Positions 6,276 through 13,938 of a stretch of 64,000 nt of DNA are shown here, in pieces. The notes beneath the pieces were generated by a model. That model ran no database searches. It was not told where the DNA came from and worked only from the letters and a program-made list of their open reading frames with translations. Position 1 is the stretch's first letter. Every line of letters starts with the position of its first letter. The DNA comes from Candidatus Saccharibacteria bacterium UBA1050 (GTDB lineage Bacteria > Patescibacteriota > Saccharimonadia > Saccharimonadales > Saccharimonadaceae): positions 727,995-791,994 of the forward strand of contig DCDR01000001.1 of the NCBI GenBank assembly GCA_002316545.1, in the 5' to 3' direction. The position numbers and the translations under genes were made by a program.

Positions 6276-8429
6276 ATGTCCCGCTTCACCCTGCGACGAA
6301 CCCTCGTCGCAGTCCTCGCCGTGGTGTTCGGCGTCGGCGCGTTCTTCGTGCCCACGCTGAACGCCGGCGCCACCGGTTCCGGTGGCGGCGACCCGGACTG
6401 CGTCATCACGCAGTTCAAGTACAAGAAGTCCGTCGAGGACTCCAAGCTGAAGTACCAGTACCAGAAGCAGGTGAAGGGCGAGGTTCGCGAGCGGCTCAAG
6501 GGCGGCTCGAGCAACCTCGTCGGCACCTTCGACTGGGAGTTCTTCCAGCCCCCGACGTGGAAGGGCGGCCCGCTCACGCAGTGGTCGTTCGACGACGTCG
6601 CGGTGCTCGAGTCCGGGCCCCACAACGCCACCAGCAACGACTACCTGCAGGGCGAGGACATGCTGTTCAAGAAGTCCACGCACTACCAGTACGTCCGGGT
6701 CGGCGAGCCCGTCTCGGTCCCGAACGGCTCGCACTACGAGTACTACCTGCCCGGCGGCGGCTCGTCCCTGACGAACACCGACGCCAACTGGACGACCGAG
6801 ACCCCGGGTGAGCCCTGGGTCAAGTTCGACGAGCGTCAGGTCGTGAGTGACGCCCCGGGGTGCAACACCTCCGAGGAGAAGATCACGTTCTGCCACCTCA
6901 ACCAGGGCAACGGCTACAACCTGCTGACCACCTCCAAGGCCGCGTTCTACGTCGGTCACCGCGAGCACTCCGGGGACATCTACCCGGCCGGCTCGTACAA
7001 GCAGGGTGGCCAGTCGTTCTCGTGGCCGGCCCAGGGCGACCAGTCGCTCCTGGAGACCGGCTGCCAGCCCAAGCCGGACCCGAAGGTCACCCACAAGGTC
7101 GACGACAAGACCAACTGCGACGGCGTGTTCCACCGCGAGTGGGACCTCGTGTCCTACCCGGTGTGGAACGCCGACAAGCAGAAGTGGGAGTACGGCGAGC
7201 CGGTCGTCGAGAACGACACCGACTGGGTGAAGGTCCGCGACCTCACCGAGGAGGAGCTCTACCAGTACGACTGCGTCAAGCCGTACCCCGACGTGGACAT
7301 CGAGAAGTGGTCCACATCTGACGGCATGGTGGCCGGTGACTTCGACGAGTCGGCCAAGGGGCTCAACCCCACGGGCGACGAGGCGATCACCTTCACCGTG
7401 ACCAACTCGGGCGACGAGAAGCTCGTGAACGTCAGCGTCTCCGACGAGACGACGGCGGGCACCGGCACCCTCACCGGGGTGTCGTGCGACTTCTCGGTTC
7501 TGGGCGGCCCGGCGACGGGCACTTCCTGGAGCGGTCCGTTCCTGGTGGGTGACTCGTTCCCGTGCACCGGCACCCTGCCGGCGCTGGGCTACGACGCCAC
7601 CCACACCGACGTGGCCACGGTCACGGCGGAGGGGAAGTACTCGGGCACCACGGTGACCGACAACGACCCCTGGAACGGCACCACGCCCAAGGCTGAGTCG
7701 GCCGAGCCCACCGTCGTCGTGACGGCGGAGGGCTGTGTCAACGTCAACGAGACCACCGCTGCCAGCGGTGTGATCACGAACACCGACGACGACACCAACG
7801 AGGCCGTCAGCTACGACTGGGTCGTGACCGTCAGCGGTTCCGACACGGTCGTCGACCAGGGCACGGTGGAGAACGTCGCGGACAACTCGTCCGCTCCGTT
7901 CGCGCCTGAGGTCGGCCCGGGTGACTACACCGTCACCATCACGGGCTCCGACGGCACCACCACCTCGACCGAGTTCTCGGTGGAGCAGTGCCAGATCACC
8001 GAGCAGCCGGCCGACTTCTCGGTCGCCAGCTCTTGCGGCAAGGTCAGCGTCACCAACCTCGGTGACGTCGACCTGACAGTGGAGTTCGCGGCCGATGAGC
8101 GAGGCGAGTCCTTCGCTTCGAAGCCGCTGCCGGCTGGCCAGACCGTGACGATCAAGACGGACCTCAAGCGGGTCGCGGTCTCCGTCTACGGCGAGGAGGA
8201 CGGCGTGTCCTACGTCGGCTACGCCAGCGTCAAGGTGAAGCAGAACTGCGGCGGGCACCACAACCCGCCGAACGACAACCCGCCCACGTACGTTCCGCCG
8301 GCCACCGGCGCGGACGGCACGTGGCAGGCCACGAGCCTCAACTGGACCGGTCTGACCGGTCTGGGCATGCTCGGTCTGGCTGTGATGGGTGCGCTGTACT
8401 TCGGCACCCGTCGCTTCGCGCGTCGCTGA
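6276..8429 (+). CDS. Large GC-rich surface protein with a sortase-like C-terminal signal
   Basis: A 717-residue protein. A signal peptide covers about residues 1-32 (MSRFTLRR, then a hydrophobic core). The extracellular part includes an ITFCH...GHREHSGDI segment of a kind common in actinobacterial surface proteins, a DUF11/CARDB-like domain (about 350-450), and an Ig-like domain. The C-terminus is a PPATG pentapeptide (from about residue 674), a hydrophobic helix, and RRFARR, the architecture of sortase substrates. A class F-like sortase is encoded next downstream. Codon third positions are almost wholly G/C. A long antisense frame here is a composition artefact. It probably anchors at the cell surface; its ligand is unknown. 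Confidence 0.85.
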   Translation: MSRFTLRRTLVAVLAVVFGVGAFFVPTLNAGATGSGGGDPDCVITQFKYKKSVEDSKLKYQYQKQVKGEVRERLKGGSSNLVGTFDWEFFQPPTWKGGPLTQWSFDDVAVLESGPHNATSNDYLQGEDMLFKKSTHYQYVRVGEPVSVPNGSHYEYYLPGGGSSLTNTDANWTTETPGEPWVKFDERQVVSDAPGCNTSEEKITFCHLNQGNGYNLLTTSKAAFYVGHREHSGDIYPAGSYKQGGQSFSWPAQGDQSLLETGCQPKPDPKVTHKVDDKTNCDGVFHREWDLVSYPVWNADKQKWEYGEPVVENDTDWVKVRDLTEEELYQYDCVKPYPDVDIEKWSTSDGMVAGDFDESAKGLNPTGDEAITFTVTNSGDEKLVNVSVSDETTAGTGTLTGVSCDFSVLGGPATGTSWSGPFLVGDSFPCTGTLPALGYDATHTDVATVTAEGKYSGTTVTDNDPWNGTTPKAESAEPTVVVTAEGCVNVNETTAASGVITNTDDDTNEAVSYDWVVTVSGSDTVVDQGTVENVADNSSAPFAPEVGPGDYTVTITGSDGTTTSTEFSVEQCQITEQPADFSVASSCGKVSVTNLGDVDLTVEFAADERGESFASKPLPAGQTVTIKTDLKRVAVSVYGEEDGVSYVGYASVKVKQNCGGHHNPPNDNPPTYVPPATGADGTWQATSLNWTGLTGLGMLGLAVMGALYFGTRRFARR

Positions 8430-8475
8430 TCAACCCAAGTCCCGCCCCCTCATGAAGGGCGTGGGCTGATGTGAG

Positions 8476-8534
8476 AGGGCTCCCGACCCCCACCGCACCG
8501 AGAGGTGTAGTGGGGGCCGGGGCTCTTTCTTTTT
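8476..8534 (+). terminator. Terminator of cassette 2
   Basis: Stem of about 17 pairs (AGGGCTCCCGACCCCCAC with GTGGGGGCCGGGGCTCT) followed by TTTCTTTTTG. Confidence 0.85.
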
Positions 8535-8535
8535 G

Positions 8536-8564
8536 TTGTAATGATTTATTTTTTATGTTATAAT
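8536..8564 (+). promoter_or_regulatory. Promoter of the sortase gene
   Basis: TTGTAA at 8536-8541, a 17-base spacer, and TATAAT at 8559-8564. The leader is about 65 bases and ends in GCCTTTAAGGAGGC (8617-8630), a small self-complementary segment that contains the Shine-Dalgarno and could mask it. Confidence 0.75.
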
Positions 8565-8633
8565 ATACTTATGCGGTGTTTTTAGCCGTAGCCCTTCTCG
8601 TTTTGATTACTTTGACGCCTTTAAGGAGGCAGC

Positions 8634-9308
8634 ATGTCTGTAAAGCACAAGGCACGCCTCCACCCAGTGGCGGTCGTGTTCATCGTTCTGCTCGCTGTGA
8701 TTGCGGGTGGGGGTGCATATCTCTGGATGCGCAACCCTCACACCACTGTGACCCACGAGGTCACCATCACGCCGAGCAAGCCTGCAACCACGACACCTCA
8801 GCCCGAGGCGTCTACCACTCTGCACCCAACGAGGTCTAACCCTGTGCGACCCACCAACCTGGTGTTTCCGCACATGGGCGAGACCTACAAGGTGTGGCAA
8901 CTGCCGCGCGTTGTGCTTCCTGGCAACCAAGTCACCTCACCAGTGCCGCCCAACTTCGACGCGACGTCGTTCGCGTGGGATGAGGCCAGTGCCGTGCCGG
9001 GTTCGAAGCATGGCGTCGCCATCTTCACCTCGCACACCTACGCCGACGGCAGCGCCATGGCCAACCAACTGTTGGCTGAGCTTCACGAGGGTGACGTCGT
9101 CATCGTCGTAGGCAAGAAGGCCAAGCAGGCAGTGGCCTACCGCGTGACCGAACGGCTGACGGTGCTAGTAGACGGCTACCCAGCAGAGCGCGTGCTCGAC
9201 ATGAAGGGGAAGCCCCAACTGTCGATCACCGTCTGCTCGGGCCAGCGTCTCGGCCCCGAGAACTGGACGAAGCGGACCATCTGGTTCGCTGAGCCCGTGG
9301 AGCGGTAA
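8634..9308 (+). CDS. Class F-like sortase
   Basis: A 224-residue sortase. It has a membrane anchor at residues 13-31, a Pro/Thr-rich spacer to about 72, and a catalytic barrel. The catalytic residues are H134 (TSHTYADG), C201 (SITVCSG) and R214 (WTKRTIWF). Sortases cut an LPXTG-like signal and join the protein to the envelope. The likely local substrate is the upstream surface protein ending in PPATG; the LPQTG protein encoded at 61877-63718 is another candidate. The gene is GC-rich but less extreme than its neighbours. AAGGAGG at 8623-8629 supports the start. Confidence 0.88.
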   Translation: MSVKHKARLHPVAVVFIVLLAVIAGGGAYLWMRNPHTTVTHEVTITPSKPATTTPQPEASTTLHPTRSNPVRPTNLVFPHMGETYKVWQLPRVVLPGNQVTSPVPPNFDATSFAWDEASAVPGSKHGVAIFTSHTYADGSAMANQLLAELHEGDVVIVVGKKAKQAVAYRVTERLTVLVDGYPAERVLDMKGKPQLSITVCSGQRLGPENWTKRTIWFAEPVER

Positions 9309-9328
9309 GTAATCGGATGAGACCGGTT

Positions 9329-9353
9329 CCCCCCGTACGCTGAACAAGCATGC
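9329..9353 (+). terminator. Possible terminator of the sortase gene
   Basis: CCCCCG and CGGGGG arms flank an imperfect loop, without a clear T-run. It may only slow transcription. Confidence 0.35.
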
Positions 9354-9383
9354 GGGGGCGCTTCATGTCTGAACGTAAGCATA

Positions 9384-9412
9384 TTTACAATTACACCTAA
9401 AAATGCTATAAT
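9384..9412 (+). promoter_or_regulatory. Promoter of GC-rich cassette 4
   Basis: TTTACA at 9384-9389, a 17-base spacer, and TATAAT at 9407-9412. It has the same layout as the promoter at 6021-6049. Confidence 0.8.
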
Positions 9413-9418
9413 TTCCCC

Positions 9419-9583
9419 ACAGCACATCCGTGCGATTTTTCACCGTACGTGAGTGTCTGGTTGGCCAAGCTACCGATTTTATTTGTGTGGCTTCGGCCGC
9501 ACATTTACATTTCAGGTAGCTTAGCACGACCAGTACTCGCGTCATCCATCGATGCCCGAAAGGGTAGATAGTGAGGCACACAC
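9419..9583 (+). promoter_or_regulatory. Folded leader RNA of cassette 4
   Basis: A 5' hairpin GCAC-ATCC-GTGC (9422-9433) comes first. Then an outer CTGGT/ACCAG pairing (9457-9461 with 9529-9533) encloses AAGCTACC/GGTAGCTT (9467-9474 with 9515-9522). That in turn encloses a UUCG-capped hairpin GTGTGGC/GCCGCAC (9485-9502). A CCC-GAAA-GGG hairpin comes just before the start. No known leader family is recognised. Confidence 0.6.
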
Positions 9584-10501
9584 ATGCGCAGGTCCATCAC
9601 GGCCCTCGTTGCCTTCGTGGTGACGTTGGTCCTCGGCTTGGGTGGATCGCCGGCTCACGCCGTCGAGCCGACTCCTCCGCCACCGGTCGCGTCGCCCACG
9701 CTCGACTACAGTCACACACTGGTGGTCGAGTGCAGGGCGTACGACAACGTTCCGTGGATCACGCTCGATCTCACGGGGTACAGCCCTCCCAACGACAGCA
9801 CGGGGCAGTACAACCACTACTCCATCACCGTCGACGACCAGGTGCTCAGTGGGTCCGAGTTCAGCGAACTCCTTCACGACCAGGTGCTGATGGGTGACCC
9901 GATGGTCGCTCACACCTGGTCAGTCGACGTCTGGGACTACAGCGACCCCGACGGCTCGCTCGGCGGCACGTTCACCGACAGCGGCATGCTCGAAGCCTGC
10001 CAGACCGGCGAGCCACCGGTCGATACCGACGGCGACGGGTACACCGACGACGTCGACGCGTTCCCGAACGACCCCACCGAGTGGGCCGACACGGACGGCG
10101 ATGGCGTGGGTGACAACACCGACGTCTGTGCCGACACACCGTCTGGCGACCAGGTCGACGAGACCGGGTGCAGCGTGGTGGTGGACCCACCGCCGGTCGT
10201 CTCCAAGCCCAACAAGGTCCTCGTGAAGGCCGTCAAGGCCGACAACAAGAAGACCAAGAAGGGCGAGGGTCGTGTCCGCGTCACCGTGGTGAACCCCAAC
10301 GACGACAGCAACGAGTCGGTGCGGGTCTACTTCAAGGTCATGAAGGGGAAGAAGGTCATCAAGCGCTTCAACCTCTTCGCGGCCGACGGCCACACCAGCT
10401 CCAAGCTGGTCAAGGGTCTCAAGGCGGGGAAGTACCGCGTCGTCTACGACCTCGACCGCACCGTACTGCACAAGACGGTGCGGGTTGCGGCCCGTCGCTG
10501 A
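9584..10501 (+). CDS. Secreted GC-rich protein with thrombospondin type 3 calcium repeats
   Basis: A 305-residue secreted protein. The signal peptide ends near AHA at residue 26. An N-terminal domain (about 27-140) of unknown family follows. Next are Asp-rich type 3 repeats (DTDGDGYTDDVDAFPNDP, DTDGDGVGDNTDVC), which bind calcium in known proteins. The last part is a basic beta-rich domain of about 100 residues. There is no membrane anchor, so the protein is released or held by the basic domain. The start has a weak ribosome site (GTGAGG). Third positions are almost all G/C. It is the last of the GC-rich cassettes. Confidence 0.82.
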   Translation: MRRSITALVAFVVTLVLGLGGSPAHAVEPTPPPPVASPTLDYSHTLVVECRAYDNVPWITLDLTGYSPPNDSTGQYNHYSITVDDQVLSGSEFSELLHDQVLMGDPMVAHTWSVDVWDYSDPDGSLGGTFTDSGMLEACQTGEPPVDTDGDGYTDDVDAFPNDPTEWADTDGDGVGDNTDVCADTPSGDQVDETGCSVVVDPPPVVSKPNKVLVKAVKADNKKTKKGEGRVRVTVVNPNDDSNESVRVYFKVMKGKKVIKRFNLFAADGHTSSKLVKGLKAGKYRVVYDLDRTVLHKTVRVAARR

Positions 10502-10553
10502 GCTGCCTGAACCCGGCCCCGTCCCACACGCTGTGGGGCGGGGCCGGCAGCTC
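10500..10553. terminator. Strong hairpin after cassette 4
   Basis: GAGCTGCC and GGCAGCTC arms enclose CGGCCCCG and CGGGGCCG arms. The T-run is weak (AACTTTGG). It also faces the 3' end of ychF on the other strand and may serve both. Confidence 0.6.
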
Positions 10554-10612
10554 AACTTTGGACACATAAACATAACTCGCAGCTGCGAGTTTTTAATTAA
10601 TTACGGCGTAGG

Positions 10613-11692
10613 TTACTTTGTTACGTTAAAGCGAAACTCTACAATGTCATCTGGCTGCATAATATAGTCGCGGCCTTCGGTGCGAAGTTTGCCGGCGCTG
10701 CGGGCAGCGGCTTCTGAACCAGCAGCGATGAGGTCGGGGTAGGCCACCACTTGTGCGGCGATAAAGCCTTTTTCGAAATCGGTGTGAATAACGCCGGCAG
10801 CTTGTGGCGCGGTATTACCTTTGTGAATTGTCCAGGCACGAACTTCTTTTGGTCCGGCGGTGAGGTAGCTTTGTAGGCCAAGCGTGTCGTAGGCAGCATG
10901 AATGAGCTGCGTAAGCCCACGCTCTTTTACACCGTAACTGTCTAGCAACTCGGCCGCATCTTCATCGTCTAGACCACGCAACTCTTCTTCGAGCTTGGCA
11001 CAGATAAAGACTGATTTTGCCGGGGCAACCAGCTTTGCTAAAGTGGCTTTCTCACTCTCGTTTGCGAGCGTTTGCTCGTCTATATTAAATGCGTAGATAA
11101 CTGGCTTGGCGGTGAGTAAGTGAAGATCAGCGATATATTCGTGGTTGAGGCTTGGCAATTTCGAAAGCGGGGTACCTTCGAGTAGGTGGCGTTGGAGGCT
11201 TTCAAGGTAGGTAAGTTCATCACGTTTTTTCGGGTTTGCCTTGGCTTCTTTAGCGATTTTTGGCATGCGGTTTTCAAGTGTTTGAAGGTCGGCAAGCATA
11301 AGTTCGGTGTTGATAATTTCCATATCGGCCTCTGGTGCGACGGTATCATTCACATGAACAATATCGTTGTTCACAAAGGCACGCACCACATGTATGATAG
11401 CATCACACTGCCTGATGTTTGCCAGGAATTGATTGCCTAATCCTTCACCCTTTGAAGCACCTGCTACGAGCCCGGCGATGTCGACAAACGTCACGGTTGC
11501 AGGGATAACTTTTTCAGCGCTATATAATGTTTGCAGTTCGATTAAGCGCGGGTCTGGCACAGGCACAATGCCTGTGTTTGGCTCGATGGTGGCGAAGGGG
11601 TAGTTGGCAGCCAAGATTTCAGAATCAGTGAGCGCATTAAAAAGCGTCGATTTCCCGACGTTTGGCAGGCCAACGATACCTATACTTAACAT
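10613..11692 (-). CDS. ychF: Redox-regulated ATPase/GTPase YchF
   Basis: A 359-residue Obg-family YchF, close to the usual 363. The P-loop GLPNVGKS is at residues 8-15, FVDIAGLV is the G3 region, and the C-terminal TGS domain begins near residue 280. The family binds ribosomes and prefers ATP. Its start codon lies inside the last codons of the recombinase gene (56-base overlap), so the element inserted right at the ychF start. No Shine-Dalgarno precedes it and no -10 box sits at the usual 6-10 bases. Expression may therefore depend on transcription from within the element. Confidence 0.95.
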   Translation of the reverse strand: MLSIGIVGLPNVGKSTLFNALTDSEILAANYPFATIEPNTGIVPVPDPRLIELQTLYSAEKVIPATVTFVDIAGLVAGASKGEGLGNQFLANIRQCDAIIHVVRAFVNNDIVHVNDTVAPEADMEIINTELMLADLQTLENRMPKIAKEAKANPKKRDELTYLESLQRHLLEGTPLSKLPSLNHEYIADLHLLTAKPVIYAFNIDEQTLANESEKATLAKLVAPAKSVFICAKLEEELRGLDDEDAAELLDSYGVKERGLTQLIHAAYDTLGLQSYLTAGPKEVRAWTIHKGNTAPQAAGVIHTDFEKGFIAAQVVAYPDLIAAGSEAAARSAGKLRTEGRDYIMQPDDIVEFRFNVTK

Positions 11693-13313
11693 TTAACCCA
11701 ATGTCCGACTGGTTAGAGCTAATATTCGATTGGGTTGGAACGCTTGAGTTGCTATACTTAACATCTAAACTAACCTTTTCTGTCGCAAGAACCGGTATGC
11801 GTCCCCATACACTCACTTCTTCTTTCGTTGCGACGACTTTAGTAACTACTTTTTGGACGATTTCTTTCTTCTCGGCAAAATCCAAGTCTTCTACTAATTT
11901 TATCACGCCCCCAGCCAATTCCTCTAGAGGTAGAGAGGGTTTGTTGGCTATTTCGTCTTCGATAGTCTTAATCTCTTCTACAATACTATGCGAACTTTCG
12001 CTAATCTCGTGCTTACGTTCTTTGTACATCTGTTCAGTTATTTCACCTTCGCCAAAGAGATTGAGGAAGCGTTGGTGTTTCTCATCAAGCCCTCGCAACC
12101 GTTCCTTGAGACGAGCTAACTCTGATTGGAGAGGCGATACTCGCTCATCTTGCCACTTCTTGGCTTGTTCAAAAACTAGCTCTGGCTGTTTGAGTAGACT
12201 TTCTAAATTACTCCACACTAAATCATCTAGCACGGGTACATTTATACCGTGCAGATAGCAGTTCCGTGTACCTTTACCGTTATTGAGCCTATCGGTACAA
12301 CGGTAATAACGACTACCATTGGCGGGGTCGCCAGTGCGGGCAAGCCCACAAGGGCAGTAGATTGCACCGCCAAGAAGATATTTATTCTTACTGTTGTTGC
12401 GTGGGGCATAACGTTTATTTCGTGCAAGCTGTTCCTGAACTTTCTTGAAAAGTTCTGGTGTGACAATTGCAGGAACTTCAACCATCATCCAATCTTTCTT
12501 TGGTCGAGCAACACGGCTACCTTTAACGGTTCGTCGGTATTTTTCTACCTTACGAGGGTTCTTCGTCTCGACGGATTCCGTTTTATTATAATAGTGCTCG
12601 CCCATGTATGTAGTATCTCGAAGCATCCTATCGAGCACGCTAGTAGACCAATACTTTTTCTTGCCTTTTAACGGGGGAATACCGAGTTTGTACAACCTTG
12701 CTCGTATTGCATATTTGCTCAAAAACTCCTCGCCGCACCATGTGTAGATGTCTCTCACGACAGCAGCTTGCTTCTCATTGATAGAGAAGTAACCGTCACG
12801 AACATTCTTGATACGAGCATGATAGTCGTAGCCGTATTTTGGGTTGTAGCCTAGTAGTTTTTTGTTCTCATTTACTTTTCTGACTTTACCGATACGCATA
12901 CGCTCTGTAATCTTTAGACGTTCATACTCGTGGAAGATTCCCATAACGCCACCCATGAGCCGTTCTTCATGACTATCGCCATTGATGTCATGTAGGCTGA
13001 TAAACTCGACCTGTGCCGCTCGTAGACCGTCTAGGATAATCTCCTGATAGACAAACCTACGGGCAAGTCGCCCTCGGTCATAAGCATAGACAACTTCAAA
13101 GTTGCCGTCTGCTGCGTCAGCTCGCATTTTATCGAGTGCCGGACGTTCAAGTATTGTGCCACTCCACCCATCATCTTGATAGATACAATCAGGGGAGAGG
13201 GCATTACCGTCTGCCTCAACTCGCTTTAGTAGTTCTCCCTCCTGATTTTTAATTGTCTCCTCTTTTTCTTGTTCAGTTGTACTGACTCGCATATATATTG
13301 CTGCACGTTTCAT
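11637..13313 (-). CDS. Large serine recombinase (site-specific integrase)
   Basis: A 558-residue large serine recombinase. The N-terminal resolvase catalytic domain (1-150) has the nucleophile S11 in YMRVSTTEQ and the arginine cluster DRGRLAR. It is followed by a recombinase domain (about 165-300), a zinc ribbon with CPCG...C...C, a coiled coil (about 385-460) and a C-terminal tail. It catalyses integration and excision between att sites. The last 40 residues hold a duplicated LDVKY/LNVKY because of the 17-base DNA repeat, and the final residues overlap ychF. It shares TAATG with the upstream resolvase-like gene and is the element's integration enzyme. Confidence 0.93.
   Translation of the reverse strand: MKRAAIYMRVSTTEQEKEETIKNQEGELLKRVEADGNALSPDCIYQDDGWSGTILERPALDKMRADAADGNFEVVYAYDRGRLARRFVYQEIILDGLRAAQVEFISLHDINGDSHEERLMGGVMGIFHEYERLKITERMRIGKVRKVNENKKLLGYNPKYGYDYHARIKNVRDGYFSINEKQAAVVRDIYTWCGEEFLSKYAIRARLYKLGIPPLKGKKKYWSTSVLDRMLRDTTYMGEHYYNKTESVETKNPRKVEKYRRTVKGSRVARPKKDWMMVEVPAIVTPELFKKVQEQLARNKRYAPRNNSKNKYLLGGAIYCPCGLARTGDPANGSRYYRCTDRLNNGKGTRNCYLHGINVPVLDDLVWSNLESLLKQPELVFEQAKKWQDERVSPLQSELARLKERLRGLDEKHQRFLNLFGEGEITEQMYKERKHEISESSHSIVEEIKTIEDEIANKPSLPLEELAGGVIKLVEDLDFAEKKEIVQKVVTKVVATKEEVSVWGRIPVLATEKVSLDVKYSNSSVPTQSNISSNQSDIGLNVKYRYRWPAKRREIDAF
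11680..11768. repeat. Direct repeat at the ychF/element junction
   Basis: A 17-base sequence containing CTATACTTAACAT is present at 11680-11696 and again at 11752-11768 with one mismatch. The copies are exactly 72 bases apart. The first copy contains the ychF start codon. Between them is an inverted repeat AACCCAAT/ATTGGGTT (11695-11702 and 11729-11736). This is probably an attachment site or the scar of a second integration. Confidence 0.6.
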
Positions 13314-13666
13314 TACTTTAATCCTCCTTGTGAATATGCTGCTACTAATTTAATTCCGTTTACTTGAAGCCATAAGTGGACAGACAGGAAGCAATCCATT
13401 CTCCTGCCAATTCTGGCGTAATCGCTGACAATAATGGCAGCAGGTTTAGACTCCTCTACATGTTTTACAAGCTCTTTGAATCCTCGTCGCTTGAAGGGGT
13501 GAGTGTTGCCGCTTGCAATGTCATTGTAGATTGCGACGGGCTTATAACCGTGCTGTTTAGCAAACGCCACAAGCTCGTTCTCGTGCTCCGCCATCCTATT
13601 AGCCTTGATGTCTTGGGTTGCATTTCTGTTGTAAATTATCGCTCGTTTTTCTTCTTGGTTATTCAT
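13313..13666 (-). CDS. Resolvase-like protein lacking the catalytic serine
   Basis: A 117-residue protein matching only the N-terminal resolvase fold. The start at 13666 has CTAAGGAGAT upstream; longer starts lack a ribosome site. Where active enzymes have Y.RVST, this one reads YNRNATQ, with alanine at the nucleophile position. The downstream arginine motif survives as DYARIGRR. There is no DNA-binding recombinase domain. Its stop overlaps the start of the full recombinase, so the two are made together. A plausible role is as a partner or directionality factor for the integrase; this is inference. Confidence 0.75.
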   Translation of the reverse strand: MNNQEEKRAIIYNRNATQDIKANRMAEHENELVAFAKQHGYKPVAIYNDIASGNTHPFKRRGFKELVKHVEESKPAAIIVSDYARIGRRMDCFLSVHLWLQVNGIKLVAAYSQGGLK

Positions 13667-13740
13667 AATTATCTCCTTAGTAACTTGTATTGTTGTATTT
13701 ATTACCATATTATATATTTTATATTCGGTGAGAGCTACCA

Positions 13741-13938
13741 TCAAGGGTCATTGCCCTGACTTACCTCTGTTAGTTTGTCAAACAGATAACCGTACACGGT
13801 ATCAAGTGCAGTAGTTTCTTGTTCGTCGAATCGGTACTCGTAATGAGTATTACTCGTCGGTTTTTTAGCCTTATCTTTAGAACCGAGAAAACTATCGTTA
13901 CTATTACTTACTCGTTTATTCGTTTTAGGCTCGTCCAT
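13741..13938 (-). CDS. Small element protein of unknown function
   Basis: A 65-residue protein whose ATG overlaps the stop of the RepA-like gene (ATGA); a longer frame upstream exists but lies inside that gene. It is Lys-, Ser- and Asn-rich in the first half and has an amphipathic helix at the end (ETTALDTVYGYLFDKLTEV). No cysteines or membrane segments are present. It may work with the RepA-like ATPase given the tight coupling. No family is recognised. Confidence 0.6.
   Translation of the reverse strand: MDEPKTNKRVSNSNDSFLGSKDKAKKPTSNTHYEYRFDEQETTALDTVYGYLFDKLTEVSQGNDP

Noticed and set aside
6252..8261. 669-codon open frame antisense to the large surface protein
   Set aside because: GC-rich coding DNA leaves few stops on the opposite strand; the product is low-complexity (Val, Leu, Arg, Gly) and the plus frame has a signal peptide, domains and a sorting signal.
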